Origin: Deuterostichococcus epilithicus
Taxonomy: Eukaryota > Chlorophyta > Trebouxiophyceae > Prasiolales > Stichococcaceae
Reading direction: 5' to 3'
Assembly: GCA_033439295.1 (NCBI GenBank)
Contig: JAVTLE010000014.1
Coordinates: 620,001 to 684,000, forward strand
DNA length: 64,000 nt
The notes beneath the pieces were generated by a model. It was not told where the DNA came from. It did no database searches and was given only the letters and a program-made list of their open reading frames with translations. A program made the position numbers and the translations under genes. Shown here one piece after another: positions 13,501 through 25,197 of this stretch; position 1 is the stretch's first letter; each line of letters begins with the position of its first letter.

Positions 13501-14157
13501 ATTTTGTGGACAAGCATTTAGAGAAGGCATCGGGAATTTGTTGTGCTGCGAACCAAAACCAGGCGGCATTTCCTGGCAGTCGAGCATCACCACGACTAAC
13601 AGGCAGCCGCATGTAGCCATTTGTGTTGTGGAAACCCTTGAAAACATCCAGCTTAAACAATGAGAATAGAGAGCGGCAATATTGATCTAAGGATCTTCGA
13701 AGAGCTCCGGCGCAGATTCCAATGCAAGAGAAAGATTCAGCGCTATGATGCTCGGCTATAAAGTGCACTTGCTTCTCGTGGGCGCAGCACACTATACCAG
13801 GGTCAGGTGGCGGTGGAGTCGCCAACCAATTACACCGCGGTTGCAAATGGAGGTGGCTCACCGCCCAGCCAACAGCCGCCAGCGACGGTTCGATCCGGCC
13901 ACGGCGTGTGCATAGGCGGCTGCAACAGCTGCCTCGGCTACAGCACTATGATATTGCAGCATGCTTGAAGGCACCCAGCAGTGCAGAGTTCTGGCTTCCA
14001 CTACCGCTCGCTTGCAGCCACCAATAACACCAAACTGTACTTTGCCAGGCCTCCTGTCTCTGAAGTCGTGGCACACATCCACGGAAGACTGAAACCCTTC
14101 GCACCACCAAATTGCACGTAAAATAAATATCTGGACGCAGAAAATATGTGGCACACT
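10517..14157. other. Intergenic, no supported gene
   Basis: The first few hundred bases are the 3' UTR of the RRM gene. A short (CAG)n tract lies at about 11288-11306. Open frames here (for example minus 13286-13861) lack motifs, GC-skewed codon use or splice-linked neighbours. Base composition is less GC-rich than in the flanking genes, consistent with old repeat-derived DNA. No homology was recognised by eye. Confidence 0.5.
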
Positions 14158-14158
14158 T

Positions 14159-14248
14159 TCTCCTGGTGGGGCTCGAACCCACGATCTTAGGCTCGCTTCC
14201 ATCTCTTCAACATAAGACCTATGCATTAACCAACTATGCTACAGGAGA
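14159..14248 (-). tRNA. tRNA-Ile (anticodon UAU), intron-containing
   Basis: On the minus strand all arms pair: acceptor TCTCCTG/CAGGAGA (7 bp), D stem GCAT/ATGC with an AGTTGGTTA loop, anticodon stem TAGGT/GCCTA, T stem GTGGG/CCCAC with loop TTCGAGC, discriminator A. The loop reads C-T-TAT-G, so the anticodon is UAU. About 17 bases between positions 37 and 38 are an intron, as expected for eukaryotic tRNA-Ile(UAU). The anticodon arm resembles plant elongator tRNA-Met (TAGGTCTCAT) with one base changed. G37 is unusual where A is expected. A T run follows the 3' end. Confidence 0.75.
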
Positions 14249-15458
14249 CGCCACGGGCCGGATGAAAAGGTGCCATTAATGTATTTTCCCTTGACTATAT
14301 TTGCAGTCACAGCACAGCTGAGTTATCTTTGAACGGCAGCTGCCTTCTATGCGGTGTAAGCGGGTGTGCTATCTATTTCTGACGCCCAGTACGCGAGCAG
14401 GGCCTTCGCTCATGCCCCGGACCAAACACATCCTGTAATCGCCTGAACGCCCCAAGACCGCTACTTTGGGCTTTGTTGTGCCCTAGTGGTTTATTCGCAG
14501 CTCGTTCGTTCGTCGTTGCTCCTTACCTCTTCTACACTTAACGCCCTACTATTTGCTCATGCTTTGCTGAGCCTGGGATGGAATTACTAATGCCGTGCAA
14601 CGCAAGGCAAAAGACCCGCCCCAAAACGCTCCAAAAGCTGACCATAAATACTAGGTGCTCATGCTTCGCTGAGACTGGGATGCAAAGCCGTGAACAACAA
14701 AGAGATGGGACCCGGGGCATCTGATCGGCTTATGCTGCAGCAGCGGCTCCCCGAGCTCCAGGCCAAGTTGACATCGTTCCCCAAGCTCTTGTTCCCAAGC
14801 AGCATGCCGAGCTGGCATCGTTCCCGCCCCGGGAGGTCTTCTACTGGCACCTCGTTCTGAACAGGCTCATGGCAACAGAGCACCGACACCGTAGCCGCAG
14901 CCCAGCAGCGAGCAAGTAATTGAGTTCCGCTCCGCAGCAGCGTGCTCCTGTCCTGCCTCTAGCGCTGGCCGACCCGGCGCATGTTGATGCTTAGCCAACC
15001 ATGGCGTCACATGGCTGCGTCACAGTTGTGCCTCTGCCCTTGCGCTTTGACCCGCGGCGCCCCATGCGCCGGGGGACCGGATGGGCTCCAGCGCCCTGTC
15101 AGCAGGTGCTGCAGCCATGCCAGCGGCGGCAATGCCGTAGCACGGCAGCGGCGCTGCTGCGGTGGCTGCCGCATTGCCTGGCAGCCGTGATCATGCACAA
15201 ACGGCAGGGGCGAAGGGCGGCATTGTGCGACTTGCGTGCCGCCTGCAGCCACTCTACCGCCCAAACCCGTGCCGCCCAAGCTTGGCGAGCTTTGTGCTTG
15301 CGGCGAGCTTTACAACACGAGCCGCATGCACCACGACCGGCAGCGCACCAATGCCGCTCGGTGGTCCTCGCCATTGAGGCCGAGCTGTGGGCCGCAACAG
15401 CTGCCGCAAAAGCAGTGCCACTAGGCCTTGCCATTCCCACAATGGTGACGGGGGCGGC

Positions 15459-15515
<57 letters not shown>

Positions 15516-18500
15516 GCGGCGGCGGCGCCGGCCAAAAGCAGGGGCGATGATTGCTAGCGGTGCACGTCTGGCTCGTGCGCAATCAGCAAGGGGTGGAGCA
15601 AATGGGTTGAGCGCCTGGTGTGCCTAGCAGCCTTGTCTACCATGGATAAGGGGCGCAGGCTGGTGGCGCGCCGCATCCAGGATGAGCAGCATGCAGCGCG
15701 GCCGGGGCCGCAGCTGGAGCGCAGAGTGAAATGGGCAGCCATAGCGCGCTTTTGGAGTGTCCAGTCGGGTTTTGTGTAGGAGGAGCGGCTCCAGAGGGGT
15801 GGTGGGGGACCGCTGCCGACTAGAGGACCTTCGCCGGTTACAGGCGGTGCACGCGCGCCGCTTTGACTATAGGCATGGCTTCTCTTCGATGGTAGGCCTG
15901 CTGCTACATGTCTTGTTCCCGTGGGTGACGCAGCCAAACACCGTGTGGACGCGCTTGCCCTTGTCTGGCGTCTTGCTTGGCTTGGGTCGACACTCAACAA
16001 ATCGCTTGATCCTACCCGCATGTCAAACCATTGGCACGTGGCGACCATGCAACATCGGCACTGTCGAATGGGTGTGAAGTGGAGGTCTTGCTTAAAGCCT
16101 CCTAGCAAGCCGGCGGCGCAGGGCAGAGCTTTGATGTTGCCGATCCCATGTTAGCCTGTGTATGTGACTGATGAATCTCATTGACACTAGCAACACGTTG
16201 CATCACCAGCAGATTGAGGCACGTAGATTGTTGCTGCTCGCATAGGCAGCCCCATTGGCGCATGGCGACGGTGGGGTTACAGTCCCGCCCAAAGCTTTGG
16301 CGCTCCCGGCACTAAAACCTCGTCATGCACTCGAGCCGATAACTTCAAATATTTTGTCGCCTACTGTAGACTGGACATGCGCTCCAGCGCCTCGCATTAG
16401 GCCGTTGCGCCAGATTACTATTGCTCAAGCATTTGCTATGAGTGAACATTCTTCCAATGTACGGGAAATCCGACAGCGCACGAATGGCTAGGGTGAGCTT
16501 GCATAGCTCTAGCCGGTAGCAACCCTTCACAGAGAACAATGCCATGTGGGACAATGATATGTCGCTGTCATGTATTAGCGCCTTGTCAACCTTGGATAGG
16601 TAGTGTGCCGCCAATAAACGAATCAAGGGGGACGCCGTCCTCATATCGCCTCTAGGCCTACATTAGGTGCTAGTTCCCCAAACGAGGGAAGGGGCATGGG
16701 TGACCGAGCAAGATGAGCTATGCATGCCTGGTGCGCTAGTGTTGGCTAATGTAGTAAATGAGCACCGTGGCCATGTCGTTAACGAACCCATGTTGAACGG
16801 CAACCGCTGCCAGCCTCTAGGCTGGAGCCGAGCATCTGAGCAAGGTGTTGCACGTAGTCAGGCAACATATTGATAGGGTTTATGTTTCCAGGCGTATAGG
16901 TCGTGATGAAGTGAGATCTGAGAAATGCCTGTGGTGGCCACGCAAAGCCTTTTAAACATGGGGTCAGTAGAGCCGGCAGCAGCTGGCAGGAACTTTATGC
17001 CGTGTAATATGCCATGGCTCTCGTAGCACCCATCTGGAGCTCAAAATTGTTTGTCTGTACAAGTTGTACAATAAGGCAGATCTCCTTAAAGCCAATACCA
17101 AGTGCAGATGCCTGACTGAATAGAGCCTAGTCCGTCAGCAATAAGCATGCAACAAGACTTATCTAACGAGACTTGTGTTAGGGCACACCAGAAGGTTCTC
17201 AGCCGCACGCTGTGCCGGCCTAGAGGAGGGGCATAGCTGCTGGATAGAGGCGCATTTGCAAGCCGCCTTCGCTGTAGGGTTGGCCCAAGCCAGTCTGAGG
17301 AAGCGTCACCGCATGGCTGATGGCGCTTGCGCCGTGATCCAGGTGGCAAACTCACCGCCCATTGCTTACTACCGCCCACGCGGGTGCGTATGTGCGCCCA
17401 TGTGTGTTTAGCATTAGGCTTGCTAGAGGTAAGGCCTGTCGGCGGGGCAGTTTGCGTTGGAATATGTATGACCGAAATTTTCTACGACAAGCGCAAGTAG
17501 GAGGAGGCCCGCAGGCGAGGCCCACAGGCAAGACCCGCAAGCGAGCGGCGGGCGCCGCCCTTGCGAGGGCCATGCCCATCTGGAGCCAGCGCTTGGAAGA
17601 CGGCTTGCAAAGCAGCATGGCATCAATGCCATGCACATCCTACCCTTGTAGCCGAGCTTTACCGGTTTCCGGCAGCATCCCGGCCTTCACCGCGGTAGGC
17701 AGTGCACCGGCCACTACACCAGTTATTGAAACCATCATGCGCACGTAGCAACCACGCTTATGGCTGCCGCTGCAGTAGTGCTCGCTCTAGTGGCTGGTCT
17801 ACATGACATTATTTGGGGCAAATAATCCGCATCAACGCCCGCTTACAGCACCTCCACCCGATTCGACTTTGCTACCTGCGCAACCCATTAAAGAGCCGCA
17901 CCCTCCTGCGGCTCAAGATATGGCGACTTGAGGCAGGAGACCCCTGGCTTCTTTGTAGGCCGCAGGCGCACCGGTGGCGGCGGGGTGGGTGGCGGCAAGC
18001 GCGACGGTGCCGCCACCACGGCAGCTAAAGGGGCGCCCACGGGGCTGCACCGCTGCGCTTGTCGCACTGCGGAACAGCGGCCACCGTTATCTTGTCGATC
18101 AAGCGGGTGGTGCACCGTTACTCTTTCTGTGCGGCCTCGCAAATTGACAAATCAAACTCCTTGTAGCACTGGCTCTAGTGCTCATGACCTAAAATAGATC
18201 GCAAGGGGATATAATGCCAATGCGACGCGGCACCTCGACATTTAACATTTACGTTTTGTCAGTTGCAGGAGGCGAATTCCGCTGATGGATCCAATGGCTG
18301 CTCATAGCTAGCTGTTGCGGCTTCACTGCCTCACTCAAATCGCCTTCAACAATGACGCCGGCACGCTGCAATGACACTTGAACGGTAAGAGCGATCAGCA
18401 ACAGCCTTAGTTCCAGCAGCCACCTACGAACCGCACCAGTCCACCAGACATGCAGCACATGTGGTGTAGTTTTGAGCTTGTCATCAAAGGAAATGTTCAT

Positions 18501-18850
18501 CTCATAGAAGCTGGCCTCCCTCCAAGACTTGCTTGGCGATGACGAGGGTCAAGCACATACAGATTTATTATGTGCAATTGCAAGCTGCTAGATCACCGTA
18601 CATAAAATTGCAGCTCGAACGTGCACTTGTCACTGCAGAGCTGTCACCAAGCATGCGTCGATGGAGTGCAATGCAATGTGGTGTGCCAGGACCTAGCTAG
18701 AGCAGGTGCGTGCTGTGCAGGACCTGCAGCATCACATTTCACGTGTTCCTGTACCGTTGCAAGTACGATTGCTGAGCTGTGCGTATGAATGCAAAGACAT
18801 ATGGATCGCGTAATCGATCGTCAATATCTTTGCGCAAGAACTCCGGGAGC
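14249..18850. other. Gene-poor repeat-derived stretch
   Basis: No intact gene was supported. A 26-base motif (GCTCATGCT(T/C)TGCTGAG followed by CTGGGATG-like sequence) recurs at about 14556 and 14658. Residual frames (for example WLGSTLNKSLDPTRMSNHW near 16000) look like decayed element protein interrupted by stops; the element type is not recognised. From 16.5 to 18.85 kb nothing else stood out. Confidence 0.45.
15100..15540 (+). repeat. CAC-motif element with (CAG)n tract, copy 1
   Basis: A plus frame reads PPKPVPPKLGELCACGELY, followed downstream by a frame through an A/V-rich segment (VVLAIEAELWAATAAAKAV) and then about 17 CAG units at 15461-15513 and GGC repeats. The same order (PP-rich, LGExCAC, A-rich helix, CAG tract) occurs at 56.58-57.1 kb, so the two are diverged copies of one sequence. 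It could be part of a transposable-element protein or a gene family; no function is assigned. Confidence 0.45.
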
Positions 18851-19234
18851 CAGGGTTGCACCGCACGTCACTTTGCACTGACGTGCGGCCGTGCGCACGC
18901 GTGCGCACCGCGTGCGCACCGCGCACGGCAGGGAACGGCACTTTCGCACGGCTGCTTGTCTTAATCCCCCAGGGGAATGAAAAACAGGCTGCACTGGGCC
19001 ATAACAGGCTGCACAATGCATACAACCTCACTGCACATATATCTTATGCGTTGGGATGATGTATGCAACATGTTAAACGGCGGCGATGTGCAGTTGCGTT
19101 TCATTTGCAACCGCGTTAACATGCCGGCAGCTGATGTCTAGCGGGATCACATCAATGTCTGACAGCGTCTGACAACGTGCGCACGGTAGTGCTCACAGCC
19201 GTGCGGCCGTGCGCACGCGTGCGGTGCAACCCTG
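18851..19234 (+). mobile_element. hAT-type MITE, copy A
   Basis: A 384-bp element bounded by terminal inverted repeats CAGGGTTGCACCGCACG and CGTGCGGTGCAACCCTG. hAT elements typically start CAGGG (as in maize Ac). The interior carries long alternating purine-pyrimidine runs (GTGCGCACGCGTGCGCAC) and no transposase, so it is non-autonomous. Copy B at 22200 is highly similar but inverted. No perfect 8-bp target duplication abuts copy A; GAACTCC on both sides (with 5-6 extra bases on the left) may be a remnant. Confidence 0.8.
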
Positions 19235-19256
19235 GAACTCCCCACAACAAAAAGTG

Positions 19257-19360
19257 GGGGCAATCCGCGAATTGAACGCGGGACCTCTCGCAAATTAGCC
19301 TCACGGCTGAGATTTCTCTAGAGTCCCTAAGCGAGAATCATACCACTAGACCAATTGCCC
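19257..19360 (-). tRNA. tRNA-Pro (anticodon AGG), intron-containing
   Basis: The minus strand gives acceptor GGGCAAT/ATTGCCC with discriminator C, a plant-like D arm (TGGTCTAGTGGTATGATTC), anticodon stem CTCGC/GCGAG, loop TT-AGG-G then an about 31-base intron, T stem CCGCG/CGCGG with loop TTCAATT. A TTTTT Pol III terminator follows at about 19248-19252, embedded in a CCCCAC/GTGGGG hairpin. MITE copy A ends only 22 bases downstream of the gene's 3' end. Confidence 0.85.
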
Positions 19361-19699
19361 ATGACACAAATGCACAAATTTTGGCATTATAAACTCAAAG
19401 AGCCCACTTTTACAACAATTCGCGGAGGCGTTTGCGGCTCTGCTTGTGCGCACGCGCGCTGTCTGTTCCAGCGTGCCTGGTTGGACACGATGGGGACCGC
19501 GAGCTGCCGGATCAGCCTCGCGGCCTATGGGAAATCCATTCTCTGGGCATGCGCCCGGACTAGTTGTAGCCGCCGTGCGATCCTGCCATTCACAGTGAGG
19601 CGGCTTGGCACGGGCGATACTGCCGCCTCCAGCAGAATGTAGCGGCCATATGGAGGGCGTGTCATACCTTCAAGTCCAGCCGGCCGCCATGGCACCCTC

Positions 19700-21720
19700 C
19701 CGGGTGACGGGCCGACTGTAGCGCAGACCCGATATGATGTACGAATTTGTGCAGCTGGACTTTGCTTGCAATAGCGGCAGCGAGCACAAAGGGCTTCAGA
19801 TTGGGGGCATCAAGGTCGACAGGCACTGCGGCCTCCGGCAGCGAGCGTGCCCATCATGGCGGAGGCAGCCACTGAAGTTGCAACTAAGGGCGCCTTTAGC
19901 GGGTGGTTCAATCAGCCCGAATCCGCCCATGTTGCAACGCCCACTACAATGGCATCACTGGCGGTGGCGGCCACATCATCCAACCACATCCTGCCACCAG
20001 ACCCCCTCGCCGCGGCCGCCAGCAGCGTGGGTGCTACCAGCGCCGGCAGCGTGGGTCTACCAAATCACCGACCCTCCCAGCGCGTCAGCCTCCCAACCGG
20101 ACGGCGCTGAGCCGCCTGCACGCCGCGGCTGCCATGTCCACGGCGCAGGTACACATCTCCACCACCGAGAGCCCTGCTTAGCAAGCGCGGTGGCGCGCTG
20201 GGGTTAAAGTGGCTTCCTCATTGCGTGCCGGACCCGTTGCTGGTCGACAGCTCCCGGTATCAGGCGCTGACGCTGGCGGCCCTTGCGCAAAGCGTTACCT
20301 TCAACTGTAGCCCGGCTTCAGGGTCGCCTTGGGCGCCGTCTGCCGTTCCCTGAAAACCAACAAGGCGCAAACCTGCCCTTGCACGCCCTTAGCGTTCGCC
20401 TCGACCGGCATGTTGACCACCTCATCATCGACGGCGAGGTGGGCGATGCCACGACCATTCCTGAAAATCGCAACTCAACGGCCGCAACTCGATGAGGCTC
20501 AAGCTCAGGCGGCTCTGCAATATATGTCAGCCATGCGCCATTGGCTGTACGATGGAGAGCGCCCCAACCCCAGAATCACAATGGGCCTCATCAAGCGGCC
20601 TGAGCAAGTGTGACGCAGCTACCGTCCAAGGTGCCACCCACTGCCTAGTCATGGGGCGGCGCCGGGCATTGACTAGCTTCAGCGCCATGATCTCCGCTGC
20701 TTAGCCCCCGTCATTGATGCCGGCGCCCAGCGGCAAGTTCCTGCCGCCCTTGTTGGCTCGCCGCGCTTCAGCTCCGCACGCCACGCCGTCACGCTAGACT
20801 TTGCCGTCTTCAACGCTGAGGATGTCAACGCTAGCCTGCCTTACGCCATGACAATGAGCAACAGCCTTGGGCGCAACGGCATGCCTTCTGGGCTCCGCCG
20901 ACGGAGCTTGGAGGTCATGTACCTGTTGCTGGCGCGCCCGTTCGCCGCCATCCTGACAGCCGGCCGCTCGCTGCCGCCAGACTTCCATGACGGCACATCA
21001 TCTACCTGCACACAGCCGGAGACCGCACTGATGCCGCCGACTAATACCGTCCGGTCAAGCTGCTCTACACAAATTGCCAAGCCTTCACACGATTGCTGGC
21101 GTAATGCTAGTGCGCCGCGCTCAAACCCGTCATACACCGCTAGCAATCAACATTTCTGCCCGGCTGACACATTATCAGCATTCTCGCAATGCAGATCTTG
21201 CCAGCGCGCTCGGTGCGGAGTGCCGCTCCGCAACGGCGGTTTTGTGCGTCTTCAAGACGGTCTACAACACCGTTGACCGTGACCTCATGTTCTAAGTAGT
21301 GGTTGCCGACCTCCCCGCATGCTGGTTAGGCTGCTGGAGCACACCGCGCCGCCGTGTTAGTGAAAGGCGTGCTCAGCGCTTGGCGCTCCCTCCCAACCGG
21401 CCCATGCTAGGGCTCCCCCAACTCGTCGCCGCTTGACATGTTCATTGGGCAGCCCTTGTCGGCTCCGACGGCTCCGTGCTGGGCCGCGGCCTAGGCATCA
21501 TGGTCGCCGGCACGCACCCCCCTTGCATGGCTCCGATATGCTAACAACTTGAGCGCCTTGCTCTCTGCCAACAACTGTCTGCCGATGCTCATGGCGGTGA
21601 TGCAAACCCTCGGCGCCTCCACCCCGCCAAGACATGGGCCGCATCGGCAACCATATGCACCCGTTTATGCCAGCGACCGGCGCAATGCAGGCGGTAGCCT
21701 AAGCGCAAGTCGCTGTAGCT
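19700..21720 (+). pseudogene. Decayed LINE (non-LTR retrotransposon) reverse transcriptase
   Basis: Non-LTR reverse transcriptase blocks appear in order but in different frames with stops: NSLGRNGMPSGL at about 20860, IIYLHTAGDRTDAAD-stop-YRPVKLLYTN at about 21000, a CVFKTVYNTVDRDLMF block at about 21245-21294 (the FKKAYDTVDR block with the catalytic Asp region altered), and RYANNLSALLSANN at about 21534-21575, where the catalytic YADD box has become YANN. Stops, frameshifts and loss of both catalytic Asp residues show that it is dead. Related LINEs (Zepp) are known from Chlorella/Coccomyxa. Upstream frames from 19.7 kb may be the N-terminal part. Four unresolved bases (N) and a C-rich run lie at 21779-21960. 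Confidence 0.7.
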
Positions 21721-22199
21721 CCGCCTCAACCGTCGTTTGCTCGGGCGACACAATCAGCGGCTACCCCGGCACCTCTCNCCGCNCCAATACATGCCGGCGC
21801 CCTCCCTCCGTCCCCCCTCCCCCCCCCCACCCCCCAATCGTTGCCGCTGCCTTTGCCGGCCGCTGCCATCGTGGCNCCACTACTAGGCTACCACCCGCGC
21901 CGCCATCGCTGCCGCCACCGCCGCCAGCCAGTGCATTCATGGCACCACCTCCGCCACNACCGCCACTGCCGCCACTGCCGCCAGCCCGGGTAGTCGATGC
22001 CGCCACCGCCGTGCAATTGCAACCAGCAATCACCATCGCGAAGTCACTACCGCCATTGCCGCCGCTGTGTAGCAGAATGTTGTCAGAACGCTGTCAGAAA
22101 TCCCACATGTCACAACATGGCATGAGTCATGATTATATACTCCAACTTCACGCCGATCGCCATCAAACACTCTGGACGCCTTTAAGAAATTCTCTAGAT

Positions 22200-22617
22200 C
22201 AGGGTTGAACCGCACGGCGCACACGTGCGAACGCGCATGCGTTCCGCACGCGTGCGCACGGCCACACGGCTGTGAGCACTACCCTGCGCACGTTGTCAGA
22301 CGCTGTCAGACAGTGATGTGATCCAGCTAGACATCAGCTGCCGGCATGTTAACGCGGCTGCAAATGAGACGCAACTGCACATCGCCGCCGTTTAACATGT
22401 TGCATACATCATCCCAACGCATAAGATATATGTGCAGTGAGGTTGTATGCATTGTGCAGCCTGTTATGGCCCAGTGCAGCCTGTTTTTCATTCCCCTGGG
22501 GGATTAAGACAAGCAGCCGTGCGAAAGTGCCGTTCCCTGCCGTGCGCGGTGCGCACGCGGTGCGCACGCGTGCGCACGGCCGCACGTCAGTGCAAAGTGA
22601 CGTGCGATGCAACCCTG
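22200..22617 (-). mobile_element. hAT-type MITE, copy B with 8-bp target duplication
   Basis: A 418-bp element, inverted relative to copy A and nearly identical through its core (shared stretch with AACATGTTGCATACATCATC). Ends CAGGGTTGAACC and GATGCAACCCTG are flanked by the perfect direct repeat CTCTAGAT at 22192-22199 and 22618-22625. An 8-bp duplication with CAGGG termini is diagnostic of hAT transposition. Confidence 0.88.
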
Positions 22618-23039
22618 CTCTAGATGATGTTTGCGATTTGTGAATGTTCTAGAGTTGGGAATAGTGCCTCTCGTAGTCAAGGCTTTAGACTTGGGAACAT
22701 TGCTATGAAAGCAGGGCGCTAGCACATCTGCAGAACAATTCTCGCTTACACTGCAAACTCTCCTCTACAGCTTGTAAGCAATCCTCTCGTTGTTACTCTC
22801 AGAACGCCGCACGTCGGAACTCAGAATTCGGAACTCCCACTACTTCCAGTATCTCCGGAAAGACAGATTGGGGCCACGTCAGCACTGTAGGGCCTCGTTT
22901 TGTCATAGTGGTTTTGGTGCCGTGGATTTGTTCTGTTCGCCCACCTGATCCGTACAATTTTCGCAACTTGCCATGCTAGACCAGCCCTAATACAGCAGCA
23001 ATATACTTTATGGATACAGCACGATTGATTGTCGTTGCA

Positions 23040-24560
23040 CTCTAGGCCGCCATCCACGAGTGCAATGCGGCAGTCGCCCGCGGCGCTGCTGAGCTGAATG
23101 CCATCCGCGCCCAGCTCTCAGAAATTCAGAACGCTGCAGCCGCCGCCGCCACAGCCGCTTTCTATGCTGCCGCCGGTGCACTGCAACATGCAGCACACCA
23201 ACCCTCAGTCAAACCACCAAAGCCGCTCACACCACAGCGCTACGCTGGCGCCACCAAGCATGGCGTTGCATGGTGTAGCAAGCAGAGGAGCTTGCTAGCG
23301 ATTACCTCAGCAATGACCTCACCGAGACCCTGAAGATTGCATCATAAAACCAGGAGCTGCCACAACATAGCACAGTCAGCACGGCGAGCCGGAGAATGGG
23401 CAGCACGGGAGCTGTCCTCTTGCTATCTGTTGGAACATACCCGTCTGATGCATGCTATCGAAATTTATCTGAACGCGCAGTCCTGTATGCTGTCATTTGA
23501 CATAGTAGCTTACCGGCGACTATTTGGGTCTCCGGTAGAACATGTCTCCGTTTTGGGCTACTATAAAGCTGCCATTCTGCTCATTTTCAGCATCACTTCT
23601 TGTTTGCAGTTTGACATTCGACCAGCCTTGTAACGAAATCTAGCAGCTTCAACACCCTAGCGCCGCGTTCCAAGCCCGCCCTGTCTGATACTCTGCAGCC
23701 TAGACAATGTCGCGGACAGAACGCGGCGCACCAACCTCACCTAGACCGGCCACTGAGAGCTTAGGCGATCGGAGTGCGGCTAGGTGTGGCTCCCATCCCA
23801 AATCCCCGGGGTAATATCTCTACGCATTAGCTCTCATCTAAGGCAACGGTTTCACATGGAAACCTGGCCGTTCCAAGTCGAGCACTTCCGCGAGCAGACC
23901 AAAATGTTGCGGCAAGACTGGGTCCGCTATGCCGGATCACTGCTCATAGACACCGTGACCACCTGGTGGCATTTCCGCTGCCAGCGCCGCTGCCCTGACA
24001 ATTCGGCACCTAGCAAGAGTACTCGGCAGAGGCACACCAAACCATGCCATTACGCAGCTACAAGCGCAAGAGCTGGAAGCCGACTGCCATGCCGCCTTTA
24101 GCTCTCGTCCCCCCCTGGTGAAGGACGGCCACCTCTTGCCGCTGTAGCGACGGTTCTTGTCGTGCGGAGGCTGCTGGATGACGTGTGGCGCAAACTCCAG
24201 TCACGAACAACCACATGGAGGTATCCTGGCGCCTCGCCGAGGCTCGCCCTGCACGGGCTGCCGACGGCGGAGCGCCGGCGCACAACCACAGCGTCCCAAC
24301 GGCGAGCGACCAGCGCCGCACCACAACCGCGTGCTGGACGTGGCCGACCCAGTGCACGACAGCTAGCCGCAGCCCCAGCGCCGCTAGCGGTGACGCCGCA
24401 GCATGGCGGCACGGCAGGTGCTCCTGCCTCCACGCCCGGGCCTGCGGCGCCCCTGGCGCCGGGGCTCATATGGGCGCGCCGGCGTCCAACTAGCGAAACC
24501 ATGTTGCACATACCTTCTATGTCGCGCTTCGACAGGGGTTTGTCAAATTACGTGCGAGCT
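23040..24560 (+). pseudogene. Decayed retroelement Gag-like sequence
   Basis: Frames read KPPKPLTPQRYAGATKHGVA near 23210 and WVRYAGSLLIDTVTTWW near 23920, followed by RCQRRCP. The pattern aligned to memory is the Gag capsid motif of LTR retrotransposons (leucine-rich block ending in TWW). Frameshifts interrupt it and no zinc knuckle, protease or polymerase was found. No LTR pair was detected. The family call is an inference from one short motif. Confidence 0.4.
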
Positions 24561-25197
24561 TGCATCACGTGATGAAATCTCCTGATCTTCGTCTCAGCTG
24601 GCAAAATTGCGCTTTTTAGAGCGGCGCCTCAGTTGATTGTACATCTTCACACCTTCCTTGCTGCAACGCACCCAGCAACGCATCTCAGCCTTGCTCATGG
24701 GGGAAACAGCTGCTGATTCAGCTTGGTGTTGAGCAGCACAGCCAACTTGAACCGCGACCTACTTGTCGACGCTTCAACCATTTCAACGTCAGGCGAGACC
24801 TCGACCTCCGCCGTCTCTGTTTGTGAAGTCATCCATGTAGGGCACCGCCCAAGCTCGGATGCGGGACGGTTTTGCAGGGAGCCTCCTCGCCCATCCTTCA
24901 CTCCAGCCGTCGATGCACCTGTTAGCAAAGCCGTGAAACGAAGGCAGTTTCAGACTCTGCTGGACTCCTGCGGCGAGTAGCATTGCGCTGACCTGGTCCA
25001 GCTGCGCTGTGTGGCGACTGCACTCTCTCTTTCGAACGCTATTTTACGTTCGTATCAACAACTTCGGTGTCACGTCGGCATCTGGAAGTCCTCTGCAGGC
25101 GGTCTGCTCATCTCGACCCGATGTTGTCTCTGCGCAGACGTCAAGTGACCTGGGCACGCAGCCGGCCACATCGCCCTAACAAACACCGCAGCCGCGG
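24561..25197. other. Intergenic upstream of the MGSC gene
   Basis: No supported gene. A short open frame on each strand crosses 24695-24980 without recognisable domains. The interval should hold the promoter of the gene starting at 25198; a pyrimidine-rich stretch (CACTCTCTCTTTCG) lies at about 25020. Confidence 0.4.

Noticed and set aside
13286-13861. 191-aa minus open frame
   Set aside because: No motif, codon use unlike the genuine genes, and no adjoining exons.
24800-24930. Reverse-transcriptase-like AVPYMDDFTNRD on the minus strand
   Set aside because: Only the four-residue YMDD core matches; no flanking RT blocks were found in any minus frame, so chance is likelier.
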